Origin: Streptomyces sp. NBC_01549
GTDB taxonomy: Bacteria > Actinomycetota > Actinomycetes > Streptomycetales > Streptomycetaceae
Direction: 5' to 3'
DNA: 64,000 bases
Assembly (NCBI RefSeq): GCF_026339955.1
Contig: NZ_JAPEPW010000004.1
Span: 310,001 to 374,000 of the forward strand
The position numbers and the translations under genes were made by a program. Below are positions 1 to 8,479 of this stretch, in pieces; position 1 is the stretch's first letter, and each line of letters opens with the position of its first letter. The notes under the pieces are model-generated. The model did not search any database. It worked only from the letters and a program-made list of their open reading frames with translations, and was not told the origin of the DNA.

Positions 1-43
1 GCATCTGACCGCTCGTCCCAATCGAGACGGGAGACGCAACGCT

Positions 44-297
44 GTGAACATCACGGGAAACGTCGCACTCGTCACCGGCGGCGCCTCCGGCCTCGGACTG
101 GGCACGGGGCAGCGGCTGTTGGACGCCGGCGCCTTCGTGCTCCTGGTGGACCTCCCGACCAGCGACGGCAAGTGCGTGGCTGCCGGACTCGGCGACCGGG
201 CGGTCTTCGCGCCCGCCGATGTCACCAGCGAGCAGGACGTCAAGGAAGTCCTGGACGTGGCCGGCCGGCTGGGCGACGTACGCCTCGCCGTGAACTG
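44..297 (+). pseudogene. Short-chain dehydrogenase N-terminus, truncated
   Basis: The N-terminal 85 or so residues match the NAD-binding Rossmann fold of a short-chain dehydrogenase of the 3-hydroxyacyl-CoA dehydrogenase type 2 group. ALVTGGASGLG gives the TGxxxGxG cofactor loop, LVDLP is the acidic end of beta-2, APADVT is the typical ADVT, and LAVNC is the beginning of the NxAG motif. The reading frame then loses all similarity, so the YxxxK catalytic region is absent. The GTG start at 44 is preceded by a GGGAG ribosome-binding site near 29-33. The break lies about 75 bp before an IS6 end remnant, which suggests an IS6-linked deletion removed the rest. The family would fit fatty-acid or aromatic beta-oxidation, but the fragment cannot be active. 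Confidence 0.8.
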
Positions 298-374
298 CGA
301 TTGGCAATCTTTCGCCCCTATGCGGCCGACTCGATCGACTTCGATGTTGATCTTCGGGAGCTCCAGGGCCAGAC

Positions 375-483
375 GGCGTCGTCAACTTGGCTGAGATCTG
401 GGATGATCTTGGGGTTGTGATCGCGGGGAGGGCAGTCTTGGACGCGGGGTCGCCGTCGTATAAGGGGTTCCGGTACCCGGCGG
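375..483. mobile_element. IS6-family terminal remnant (109 bp)
   Basis: This stretch begins GGCGTCGTCAACTTGG and is identical, in inverted orientation, to 31541 down to about 31433. That region is the right end and transposase start of the IS6-family element further along the window. It encodes only the first 35 or so residues (AEIWDDLGVVIAG...), after which unrelated DNA begins. It is an orphan end left by deletion or recombination. The truncated dehydrogenase immediately upstream supports a rearrangement here. Confidence 0.8.
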
Positions 484-545
484 CACGGGCGGCGCAGCCA
501 GCACGCCGGGGTCGGGGCGGGCGGGCGATGGCCCGCCCGTTGCGC

Positions 546-581
546 GGAGGGCCGGGCGAGGCTCACCTCGCCCGGCCCTCC
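546..581. terminator. Strong hairpin downstream of the NRPS operon
   Basis: A perfect 16-bp stem (GGAGGGCCGGGCGAGG and its complement) encloses the 4-nt loop CTCA. It lies about 170 bp beyond the stop codon of the minus-strand condensation-domain gene. No T-run follows, as is common for actinobacterial terminators. It would end the NRPS transcript. Confidence 0.6.
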
Positions 582-597
582 CCGGGATTGCGGTCCT

Positions 598-621
598 CCT
601 GCGACGGCATGCCGTCGCAGG
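598..621. repeat. 24-bp perfect palindrome
   Basis: The half-site CCTGCGACGGCA is followed directly by its exact complement with no spacer. It sits between the terminator-like hairpin and the end of the condensation-domain gene. It could be a second transcription stop, a protein-binding site or a recombination site; nothing else in the window repeats it. Confidence 0.5.
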
Positions 622-749
622 CGCTGTCCGCCACCCGGTCGGCCGACTGGGCCGGTTCCGCACGGGTGTGGTCCTCATGTGCACGGACCGTACCGGCACC
701 GCACCCGCGGATCCGAGTGGCTGCGGTCCGGGTCGCGGAGGCCGATGGT

Positions 750-2036
750 TCAGTTCATGGCGGCCCCCGTGCGCGCACCCGCGTCCTCAGACTCGGCGCG
801 GGACCGCAAGGCGGAGATCGGCGGGTCTTCGCAGGCGACGACGAGAACTGTTTCGTAGCATTCGAGGAGGGTGTCGATCTCCCTGTCGTTGTGGAGAGAG
901 GTGTCGTACTCCGCCCAGACGTCGCAGGCACCGTCGGCTGCGTCCTGGGCTCGGACGGTCAGGCCGAATTTCGCGGTGTCGAAGACCGGTAACTCGGTGA
1001 TCTCGCAGCTGTCGAGTGCCAATGTGCCTACCGTGCTCGGCGGGTGATGAGCAAAGATCACCGGCATCACAGGGCCGACCTCCGCACCGGCCGGAGCGTC
1101 CCAGTCGGAGGCGATGTCCGGGAACGACAGTTCCCGGTGCGCGTACACGGCGGCGGTAGCCTCGGCCACGCGACGCATCAACTCGGAGAAGCGCGGATCG
1201 CCGCTGAGGTCCACCGGCAGGACGGACATGGTGACGAAGAAGCCCAGCAGGCGCTCCACGGCGACATGGTCGCGATTGGCCACCGCGAGTCCGAGCAGGA
1301 GACGATCCTGACGGTTCCGGCAGGTCAACGCGACAGCGCAAGCCGCGGCCAGCAGAGTGAATGCCGTATGACCCGACGAGTTGGCAAGAGCGCGGATCGC
1401 GGACACCACACCGGGGGCCAGGTTTACAGCCCGACGTCTCCCGGATCCCGGTGCAGGGGTGGAACCGCTGCCCCAGGGTCGTGGGTAGTCCGCCAGGGCG
1501 CCGCGCCACCAGCGCCGCACCTCGGCGCGGCGCTCGGGGGTCACACGGCCCGCATGCCACGCGGCCCAGTCGACGTACTGGATCGCCAACTCCGGGAGGG
1601 CCGCGGCCCCACCCAGCACCTCGGCCCGGTACAGCGCGGAGAGATCGTCGAACAGCACCTGCATGGACCAGCCGTCGGCGGCCAGCAGATGCACACAGAA
1701 CGAGATCTCGTGGTGGTCTGGACCGAGCGGCTGTACGGAGATACTCAACAGCGGCCCATGCGCCAGGTCGAAGGTCACCCAGGGCTGCCGTTCCAAGACC
1801 ACGTGCAGCACCTGGTGTGCCTCTGACCTGATGACCTGTCGGTCTTCGGAGGGGTAGACGGTCCGCAGTGGCTCGTGCCGCAGGACGAGCGCCTCCGCAG
1901 CCCGCCCGAGCGCCTCCACGTCCAACGGGCCCCGGACCTCGAAGATCCGGCGTGTGCTCTGCCGACGCCTGGTGGGATCGGCGTCGTGCAGGGCGCGGAC
2001 CGCTCTTTGGGCCGATGACAACGGGAAATGTGTCAT
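750..2036 (-). CDS. Stand-alone NRPS condensation-domain protein (degenerate HHxxxDG)
   Basis: A 428-residue protein consisting of one condensation-type fold and nothing else. Residues 4-13 (FPLSSAQRAV) match core C1. The C3 signature at residues 116-122 reads HLLAADG instead of HHxxxDG, so the second, catalytic histidine is leucine. The later floor-loop region (LLLGLAVANRD, GFFVTMSVLPVDL, HRELSFPDI) is well kept. Its ATG at 2036 overlaps the TGA of the upstream NRPS (ATGA), so the two are translationally coupled and should work together. It could act after the second carrier protein as a release or ester/amide-forming domain, or be a non-catalytic partner. The fold is certain by family resemblance; the reaction is unknown. 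Confidence 0.85.
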   Translation of the reverse strand: MTHFPLSSAQRAVRALHDADPTRRRQSTRRIFEVRGPLDVEALGRAAEALVLRHEPLRTVYPSEDRQVIRSEAHQVLHVVLERQPWVTFDLAHGPLLSISVQPLGPDHHEISFCVHLLAADGWSMQVLFDDLSALYRAEVLGGAAALPELAIQYVDWAAWHAGRVTPERRAEVRRWWRGALADYPRPWGSGSTPAPGSGRRRAVNLAPGVVSAIRALANSSGHTAFTLLAAACAVALTCRNRQDRLLLGLAVANRDHVAVERLLGFFVTMSVLPVDLSGDPRFSELMRRVAEATAAVYAHRELSFPDIASDWDAPAGAEVGPVMPVIFAHHPPSTVGTLALDSCEITELPVFDTAKFGLTVRAQDAADGACDVWAEYDTSLHNDREIDTLLECYETVLVVACEDPPISALRSRAESEDAGARTGAAMN

Positions 2037-5000
2037 GACTGCGGCAGCCTGCGGATCGTGTCGGTTGCCATGGGCGCCGAAGCGACGGCGGCGGCAAGGC
2101 TCCTGACCGTGGGGTGGGTCAGCACGAGGGCGAGCCCGACCTCCCGGCCCGTCGCGGCTGTGACACGCAACGCCAGACGCATCGCCTGCAGGGAATGCAT
2201 GCCGAGGTCGAAGAGATTGTCGTCCGCGCCCGGCCGCGCGTCGCACACCCCGGCGACGAGGGCCGCGATCACCTCCTCCGCGGCATCGAGCGGCGCCGTC
2301 GGCGCAACGGCCTGCTTCGGTTCCGGCGCCGCGGCCAGCGCTCGCAGGTCCACCTTGCCCTGGGAGTTGAGAGGAAAGTCCTCATGCGGAACGACAACGC
2401 TGGGCACGAGGTGCTTGGGCAGTACCTCGGCCAGCGCGCGCTGAATGTCGGTTCCCGTCCGCGGGCTCAGGACGTGTGCCACCAGTGCGTCCTGAGCCCG
2501 GTCGGCCAGGACGACCGCGTCGTGCACGCCGGGCAGGGCGAGGAGCGCCACGCGCACCTCGGCGGGCTCGACCCGGAAGCCGCGGATCTTGACCTGTCCG
2601 TCGTCGCGGCCCGCGAAGTCCAGTACTCCGCCATCGAGCCAGCGGCCTCGGTCACCGGTTCGGTACAGGCGTCCTTCGCCGAACGGGTTCGGCACGAAGC
2701 CGGGTGTCGGCTTCGTGTAGCCGCGGGCGACCCCCGGCCCGCCGATACAGATTTCCCCGACGACACCTGGAGGGACCAGCCTCATGTCGTCGTCGACCAC
2801 ATAGATCCATGAATTGGGCAGTGGGCGGCCAATGGGCACCCGGGGCTGGCTCTCGGAGTTCCATTCCTCCAGGGGCATCGCGGTGACCATGATGGTGGTC
2901 TCGGTCGGTCCGTAGTAGTTCGTCAGGCGCGCGGCACCCGTTGCACGCAGTCGCACCGCGGCTTCCGCAGACATGACATCACCGCCGGCACCGAGGTGCC
3001 GCAGACCGTGGACGGCCTCGGGGAACTCCGCCACCAGCGCGTTGAAGACGGCCGTGGAAAGAGTGGCATGGCTGACCTCAGGCGTCCTGAGCGCGTCCGC
3101 CAGGTCGGACAAGGACCACGGGCGGGGAAGGAAGCGCACCGTCGCACCGTGCAGGAGGGTGCCCCACACCTCCAGGACCGAGATGTCGAAGCACGGAGAC
3201 GACACTGCGAGACATGTGTCACCCGGTCCCAAGCCGGTCACACCGGAGAACCGGGAGGCGACCGAATGGTGCTCGACGACGACACCCTTGGGTGTGCCGC
3301 TACTGCCGGAGGTGTACATCACATAGCAGGCGTCCGCTCCCTTGCCCTGCGGGATCAGACCTCCGGCATCGGCGACCGCCTCCAGCACCACCGTGCGCAC
3401 GCCCTCGGGCACGGCTTCTCCGGCCAGCGCCTCGGTCGTCAGAAGCACCTGGGCTCCGCAGTCGGCCATGACGGTGGTCAGCCGGGCCGTCGGATCACCC
3501 GGGTCCGCGGGGAGAAACGCCGCCCCCGATTTCATCACCGCGAGCTGCGCGACGACGAGTTCGGGCGACAGGGGCACCCGAACGGCGATGACGTCGCCCT
3601 GACCGAGACCGGCGGCCCCCAGATGCAGGGCGACCCGATCGGACCGTGCCTCCAGGTCCGCGTACGTCAGCGGGGCAGGGCCGGCGACGGCGTGCGCGTC
3701 CGGTGTCTCCTGCGCCCAGCGGCTGATGAGATCCGGCAGCCATGGCGCTTCGGGCTCGACGGTACGTCCTCGTCCCCACAGCAGAAGCTCTCCCCGTGTG
3801 GCGTCGTCCACGAGGTCGAGCTGGGAGACCGGAAGCCGGGGCCCGTCCACGATGGAGCGCAGGAGCCTCTCGTACGCCTTCGGCATGTGGGTGCAGAACA
3901 CGTCGTCGAAGAGGTCGGTGTCGAACTCCCGCGCCAACGTGATGCCCTCCAGTTGGCCCCGCGCGCTGGGAAGCACCGGCTCGTCGGAGGCGGGAATGGT
4001 CACCAGGTCGCCCGTGAGCTGAGAGATGCGCCCGGGTTCGGCATAACGCGGTACACCGACGACGGAGATGTCGAACTTCGCGGACCCGTTGTTGAGACCC
4101 TCGATGAAGTCGACACCCAGAGGCGTCGGGCGCAGCGGTCCCAGCGGAGAGTCGTGGAAGCTGAACGCCGCCTGCGTCAGGGGACGTGCGCTGTCGCCGT
4201 GCGCCGCGGGGGACGCCTCGAAGATCTGGTCGTAGGGCAGTTCCTGGTGCTCGTAGACCCCCAGCGACCGTTCACGTATCTGTTCCAGCACCTCGAGGAA
4301 CGTGGGGTCCTTCTCCAGACGTCCCCGGAAGACGACCATGTTGACGAACATCCCGAGCACGTCCTCGGTCTGCTGCCAGCGGCGGTTCGCCACCGCGGAT
4401 CCCACCAGCAGGTCCCGTGAGCCCGTGTAGGAGTGCAGCAGCACGAAGAACGCGCTCATCAAGGCGATGTAGAGGGTCGTGCCGGACCGGTCGGCCAGGT
4501 CTGCCAGTCGCCGGGCCAGGTCCGCGTCGATCTCGAGTCGTGGAGCCTTGCCCGGGAACCGTGTGGTGTGCGCCTCGATGCGCCGCGGCAGGCGCAGAAC
4601 GGTCTCGGCGCCGGCCAGTTCCGCGCGCCAGAACTCCCGCTGCTTCTCGGCCTGCGGGGACGCCAGCCATTCCTTCTGCCACCGGGCGTAGTCGTAGTAG
4701 CTCACGGGCGGCGCGGCGCGCGTCACCACGCCGTACGCCAGGTGCTCGGCGTAACCGTCGAGGAGGTCGCGTACGAAGCGCCGCAATGACCAGCCGTCAT
4801 GGATCACATGGTGCTCGATGTGCACGAAGACGTGCTCGTCGGCCGCCAGGCGCAGCAGCGCCCAGCGAAACGGAGGCTCCACGGCCAGGTCGAACGGCAT
4901 CTCCAGCAGCTCGCGCACGGCAGTGCCGACAGCCGCATCCTGGTCGGCCTGCTCGCTGAGATCCCGGACGTCCAGCCGCACCGGCCACGGCTCGTCGATC

Positions 5001-6931
5001 ACACACGTCAGTTCGCCGTCGTCCACGAGGAACCGGCTGCGCAGGGTGTCCTGTGTGCGCACGATCTCGGTGAGGCTGGCCTCGAAGGCTGTCAGCGAGA
5101 GTTCTCCGGTCAGCCGGAACACCGACTGGCTCAGGTAGGCACGCGACCCGGGGTTCAACGCGTCCATCAGCCACACCCGGCGCTGCCCGAAGGACGGTTC
5201 CGGCGGCGAGCCGTCGGGCAGCGGTCCGAGGTCACGCGTCCCTCCCTCGATGCCGGCGGCGATGGCGGCCGGCGTGGCGCTCTCCAGAACGGCGCTCAGG
5301 GCGACTTCGGCACCCAGGCGGGATCGCAGCCGGGCCACGAGCTGCGTGGCGAACAGTGAGTTGCCGCCCCACGACAGCAGGTCGTCGTCCACATCGATCC
5401 GCTCGGCCTCGATGCCGAGCAGTTCCGAGGCCACCGCGACCACCGCGGCCTCGGTCTCATTGCGCGGTTCCCGTATCCGCTGATCCGTCAGCCCCGGTCG
5501 GGGCAGCGCCTCGCGGTCGACCTTGCCGCTCACCGTGAGCGGCCAGCTCTCGACCACCATGATCTGGTCGGGCACCAGATATCCGGGCACCGCGCGGGCC
5601 AGCGACTTGCGCAGCAGACCGGGATCCACATCACCGAGAACGTGTCCGAGCAGTCGCGACTCTCCTGCCCGGTCGACCAGGGCGAGCGCGTCACGCACAC
5701 CGGGCTGCGCGGCAAGCGCCGCCTCCACCTGACCGAGCTCGATCCGCGCGCCGCGCACCTTCACCTGATCGTCCGCACGACCGAGGAACTCCAGTGTTCC
5801 GTCGGCGAGCAGACGCCCCAAGTCGCCGCTGCGGTAGAGCCGGCCGGCGGTGGGATCCTCGATGAATCGTTCGGCGGTCAGCTCGGGATCCCCGAGATAG
5901 CCTCGACCGACGCCGAGCCCGCCGATACAGATCTCGCCCACTGAGCCGGTCGGCACCGGTCGGCGGTTGTCGTCGAGCACGACGATGTGAGTACCGCTGA
6001 TCGGCCGGCCGATGGGCACACGTGTGCTCTCCGTACCAATCGCCGTGTGCAGGGTGGTGCCGATCGTGGTCTCTGTGGGGCCGTACCCGTTGATGAAACG
6101 GTGATGAGCCGACCACTTCCGGGCCGTTTCCGGAAGGCAGACGTCACCGATGCTGATCAGGACTTCCAGGTCGGGGAATCCGTCGGGCTGGAGCGTCCGG
6201 AGCACCGCCGCGGGCAGCACAGCGTGCGTGACACGTCGGTCCGTGAGCACATGGGCGAGGGGTTCGCCGGAATGAATCGTCACGTCCGGTATCTCGAGGC
6301 GGGCACCGTTCGTCAGTGCCAGCACGATGTCGAACAAGGCAGCGTCGAAGGCGGGGTGCGCGAACAGCAGTACGCGAGAACGCGTGGGGACGGCTCCGAG
6401 GTACGCGCGCTGGGCCCGGGCGAGATTGGCCAGTCCGCCGTGCTCGATCATGACGAGCTTCGGCGTCCCGGTCGATCCCGACGTGGCGATCACATACGCC
6501 AGATCGCCGGGAGCGTTGAGATCCGCCACGGGGTCGGCGTGCTCGGGTACGTCCTCCAGGCTCGGAAAGCCAGGAATCGGCTCACCGAGCACGAGCGAGA
6601 CCTTGGCCCGGCGCGCGGCATCGGTGAGCCATGCCTCGGGATGCCCAGGGGAAAGCGGCAGATAGGCGGCTCCGGCCCGCCAAACGGCAAGCACCGCCAC
6701 CACGAACGCCGCGCTCCGCTCGAAAACGAGGGCGACGATGTCTTCTTTTCCGATACCGGCCCGCACGAGCGCCGAGGCCAAGGCGTTCGCCTGGGCGTCG
6801 AGTTCGCCGTACGTGAGGTCCTTGTCGTCGACGTGGAAGGCCACTGCCGAAGGAGTTAACGCGCACTGCCGCGCGATGACGGCGCCGACCGACGCCCACT
6901 CGCTCGGCGCGTCCTGCTCCGGCCCGTGCAC
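2033..6931 (-). CDS. Dimodular non-ribosomal peptide synthetase (A-PCP-C-A-PCP)
   Basis: This 1,632-residue enzyme activates two amino or carboxylic acids and joins them on carrier proteins. Domains in order: adenylation 1 at about 15-480 (A3 TSGSTGTPK near 150, GYGPTE near 282, final lysine in VSGKVD near 470); PCP1 with phosphopantetheine serine S525 in WGGNS; condensation at about 575-1010 with an intact HHVIHDG at 707-713; adenylation 2 at about 1060-1530 (TSGSSGTPKG near 1207, NYYGPTE near 1340, SQGKVD near 1525); PCP2 with S1580 in LGMHS. By alignment to the PheA pocket I read D-A-F-V-I-I-G-I-G for A1 and D-I-L-T-G-G-Y-I-M for A2; neither is a code I can assign. No thioesterase, reductase or MbtH protein is present. 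It opens with an A domain, so it is an initiating enzyme. GTG start at 6931. Confidence 0.95.
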   Translation of the reverse strand: MHGPEQDAPSEWASVGAVIARQCALTPSAVAFHVDDKDLTYGELDAQANALASALVRAGIGKEDIVALVFERSAAFVVAVLAVWRAGAAYLPLSPGHPEAWLTDAARRAKVSLVLGEPIPGFPSLEDVPEHADPVADLNAPGDLAYVIATSGSTGTPKLVMIEHGGLANLARAQRAYLGAVPTRSRVLLFAHPAFDAALFDIVLALTNGARLEIPDVTIHSGEPLAHVLTDRRVTHAVLPAAVLRTLQPDGFPDLEVLISIGDVCLPETARKWSAHHRFINGYGPTETTIGTTLHTAIGTESTRVPIGRPISGTHIVVLDDNRRPVPTGSVGEICIGGLGVGRGYLGDPELTAERFIEDPTAGRLYRSGDLGRLLADGTLEFLGRADDQVKVRGARIELGQVEAALAAQPGVRDALALVDRAGESRLLGHVLGDVDPGLLRKSLARAVPGYLVPDQIMVVESWPLTVSGKVDREALPRPGLTDQRIREPRNETEAAVVAVASELLGIEAERIDVDDDLLSWGGNSLFATQLVARLRSRLGAEVALSAVLESATPAAIAAGIEGGTRDLGPLPDGSPPEPSFGQRRVWLMDALNPGSRAYLSQSVFRLTGELSLTAFEASLTEIVRTQDTLRSRFLVDDGELTCVIDEPWPVRLDVRDLSEQADQDAAVGTAVRELLEMPFDLAVEPPFRWALLRLAADEHVFVHIEHHVIHDGWSLRRFVRDLLDGYAEHLAYGVVTRAAPPVSYYDYARWQKEWLASPQAEKQREFWRAELAGAETVLRLPRRIEAHTTRFPGKAPRLEIDADLARRLADLADRSGTTLYIALMSAFFVLLHSYTGSRDLLVGSAVANRRWQQTEDVLGMFVNMVVFRGRLEKDPTFLEVLEQIRERSLGVYEHQELPYDQIFEASPAAHGDSARPLTQAAFSFHDSPLGPLRPTPLGVDFIEGLNNGSAKFDISVVGVPRYAEPGRISQLTGDLVTIPASDEPVLPSARGQLEGITLAREFDTDLFDDVFCTHMPKAYERLLRSIVDGPRLPVSQLDLVDDATRGELLLWGRGRTVEPEAPWLPDLISRWAQETPDAHAVAGPAPLTYADLEARSDRVALHLGAAGLGQGDVIAVRVPLSPELVVAQLAVMKSGAAFLPADPGDPTARLTTVMADCGAQVLLTTEALAGEAVPEGVRTVVLEAVADAGGLIPQGKGADACYVMYTSGSSGTPKGVVVEHHSVASRFSGVTGLGPGDTCLAVSSPCFDISVLEVWGTLLHGATVRFLPRPWSLSDLADALRTPEVSHATLSTAVFNALVAEFPEAVHGLRHLGAGGDVMSAEAAVRLRATGAARLTNYYGPTETTIMVTAMPLEEWNSESQPRVPIGRPLPNSWIYVVDDDMRLVPPGVVGEICIGGPGVARGYTKPTPGFVPNPFGEGRLYRTGDRGRWLDGGVLDFAGRDDGQVKIRGFRVEPAEVRVALLALPGVHDAVVLADRAQDALVAHVLSPRTGTDIQRALAEVLPKHLVPSVVVPHEDFPLNSQGKVDLRALAAAPEPKQAVAPTAPLDAAEEVIAALVAGVCDARPGADDNLFDLGMHSLQAMRLALRVTAATGREVGLALVLTHPTVRSLAAAVASAPMATDTIRRLPQS

Positions 6932-7028
6932 ACCCTGCAGACGAACACAATCTTGGCGCCCATTTGGGCATCATCCAGCGGGGACTGCGGCATCGGGCCG
7001 CCGGACCGTACTCACGTCCCGCTGCGGT

Positions 7029-7050
7029 CGCTCGGTGAAGCCACCGAGCG
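7029..7050. terminator. Hairpin between pcaJ and the NRPS gene
   Basis: CGCTCGGTG and CACCGAGCG form a 9-bp stem around AAGC, and flanking GCTG/CAGC may extend it. It lies about 90 bp beyond the pcaJ stop and 100 bp before the NRPS start, both on the minus strand. It therefore probably ends the catabolic operon, leaving the NRPS as a separate unit. Confidence 0.55.
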
Positions 7051-7139
7051 AGCGACAGCAGCCTAAAACATGGCTCGGATGCCAGCGTTGACAGCGTTCG
7101 CATCCAACTCGGCCAATGTGCGCGCACGGACCGCCGGAT

Positions 7140-7811
7140 TCACTCGCCCTCGGCGAGCAGGGGCAGATCCAGGCGATCGGCGAGCTCGTGCACATCGATG
7201 CCGAAGGTCTGCCTGACGCTGACGCCGCGCGGGGTGATGTCGAACACCGCCAGGTCCGTGTAGACACGGTTCACGCACGCGAGCCCGGTGAGCGGGTAGC
7301 CGCACTCGCGTACCAGCTTGGGTGCGCCGTCCCTGGCGAAGAGGTCCATCATCACGAAGACCTGCTTCGCCCCGATCGCCAGGTCCATGGCCCCGCCCAC
7401 CGCGGGAATGGCGCCGGGCGCGCCGGTGTGCCAGTTGGCCAGGTCTCCGTGCGCGGAGACCTGAAACGCACCGAGGACGCAGATGTCCAGATGTCCGCCG
7501 CGCATCATGGCGAAGGAGTCGGCGTGGTGGAAGTAGGCGGCTCCGGGCAGTTCGGTGACGGGGACCTTGCCGGCGTTGGTCAGGTCCGGATCGACCTGGC
7601 CCGCTCCCGCGGCGGGTCCCATGTTGAGCATGCCGTTCTCGGTGTGCAGGACGACGCCGAAATCGGCGGACAAGTGGTCGGCGACGAGGGTCGGCTGGCC
7701 GATGCCCAGGTTGACGTAGGCGCCTTGCGGAATGTCACGAGCCACCAGGGCGGCGATCTCGTGCTTGCTCAGCGGGCCCTGTTCGCTCATCACTGGAAGA
7801 TTCTGGTTCAT
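7140..7811 (-). CDS. pcaJ: 3-oxoadipate CoA-transferase subunit B
   Basis: A 223-residue beta subunit of a succinyl-CoA:3-oxoacid CoA-transferase. It works with PcaI to move CoA from succinyl-CoA to 3-oxoadipate in the beta-ketoadipate pathway. The family markers are YVNLGIGQPTL near the N-terminus and HTENGML, whose glutamate is the catalytic residue that forms the CoA thioester. GGAMDLAIGAK and the conserved C-terminal LVRECGYPLTG region follow. Length is normal for the family. The ATG at 7811 overlaps the pcaI stop (ATGA), which supports this start; an internal ATG at 7790 is possible. The order pcaF-pcaI-pcaJ and the adjacent hydroxyquinol genes favour 3-oxoadipate over acetoacetate as substrate. 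Confidence 0.9.
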   Translation of the reverse strand: MNQNLPVMSEQGPLSKHEIAALVARDIPQGAYVNLGIGQPTLVADHLSADFGVVLHTENGMLNMGPAAGAGQVDPDLTNAGKVPVTELPGAAYFHHADSFAMMRGGHLDICVLGAFQVSAHGDLANWHTGAPGAIPAVGGAMDLAIGAKQVFVMMDLFARDGAPKLVRECGYPLTGLACVNRVYTDLAVFDITPRGVSVRQTFGIDVHELADRLDLPLLAEGE

Positions 7812-8479
7812 GCGTGATCAGCCACCTGTACGACGCGATCGACGAAGATGCTGGGTGTCACGACGGTCTCCGGGTCGATTGCTCCGGTCTCGACGATCTC
7901 GCGGACCTGGGCGATCACCGTGGTGGCCGCGGTGGCCATGACGGGGCCGAAGTTCCGGGCGGTCTTGCGGTAGACGAGGTTGCCCATACGGTCGGCACGG
8001 TGGGCACTGATCAACGCGACGTCTCCGCTGATGGGGTACTCCAGTACATGGGTACGGCCGTTGATCTCGCGTACCTCCTTGCCCTCGGCGAGCAGCGTGC
8101 CGGCGCCGGTGGGGCAGAAGAAGGCGCCGATGCCTGCTCCCGCCGCCCTCAGCCGCTCCGCGAGAGTTCCCTGGGGAACCACTTCGAGCTCGATCTCGCC
8201 CGCCCGGTAGAGGCCGTCGAACACCCACGAGTCCGCCTGGCGGGGGAAGGAGCAGATCACCTTGCGGACCCGTCCCTTGGCCAGCAGCGCGGCGAGGCCG
8301 GTGTCGCCGTTTCCGGCGTTGTTGGAGACGACCGTGAGGTCCGTGGCCCCCTGGCGTATCAGGGCGTCGATCAGGGCCACCGGCATGCCGGCCATGCCGA
8401 ACCCGCCGACGAGTACCGTCGAGCCGTCCTTGACGCCGGCGACCGCCTCGTCCGGATGAGTGCACACCCGCGCGGTCAT
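7808..8479 (-). CDS. pcaI: 3-oxoadipate CoA-transferase subunit A
   Basis: A 223-residue alpha subunit partnering PcaJ. VLVGGFGMAGMPVALIDAL gives the glycine-rich GGFG motif of CoA-transferase subunit A. VVSNNAGNGDTGLAALL, the PQGTLAERLRAAGAG segment and the FFCPTGAGT loop are typical. The ATG at 8479 overlaps the TGA of pcaF (ATGA), and its own TGA overlaps the pcaJ start, so all three genes are translationally coupled. This gives near-stoichiometric subunits for the heteromeric transferase. No truncation or unusual residues are seen. Confidence 0.9.
   Translation of the reverse strand: MTARVCTHPDEAVAGVKDGSTVLVGGFGMAGMPVALIDALIRQGATDLTVVSNNAGNGDTGLAALLAKGRVRKVICSFPRQADSWVFDGLYRAGEIELEVVPQGTLAERLRAAGAGIGAFFCPTGAGTLLAEGKEVREINGRTHVLEYPISGDVALISAHRADRMGNLVYRKTARNFGPVMATAATTVIAQVREIVETGAIDPETVVTPSIFVDRVVQVADHA

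Noticed and set aside
1044..1826. Plus-strand frame opposite the condensation-domain gene.
   Set aside because: No family resemblance; the minus-strand frame carries complete condensation-domain motifs and correct coupling.
7063..7139. The minus-strand peptide VRARTLAELDANAVNAGIRAMF as an extra small gene after pcaJ.
   Set aside because: It is only the end of a frame that runs antisense-like through pcaJ in another register; no start or ribosome-binding site fits.
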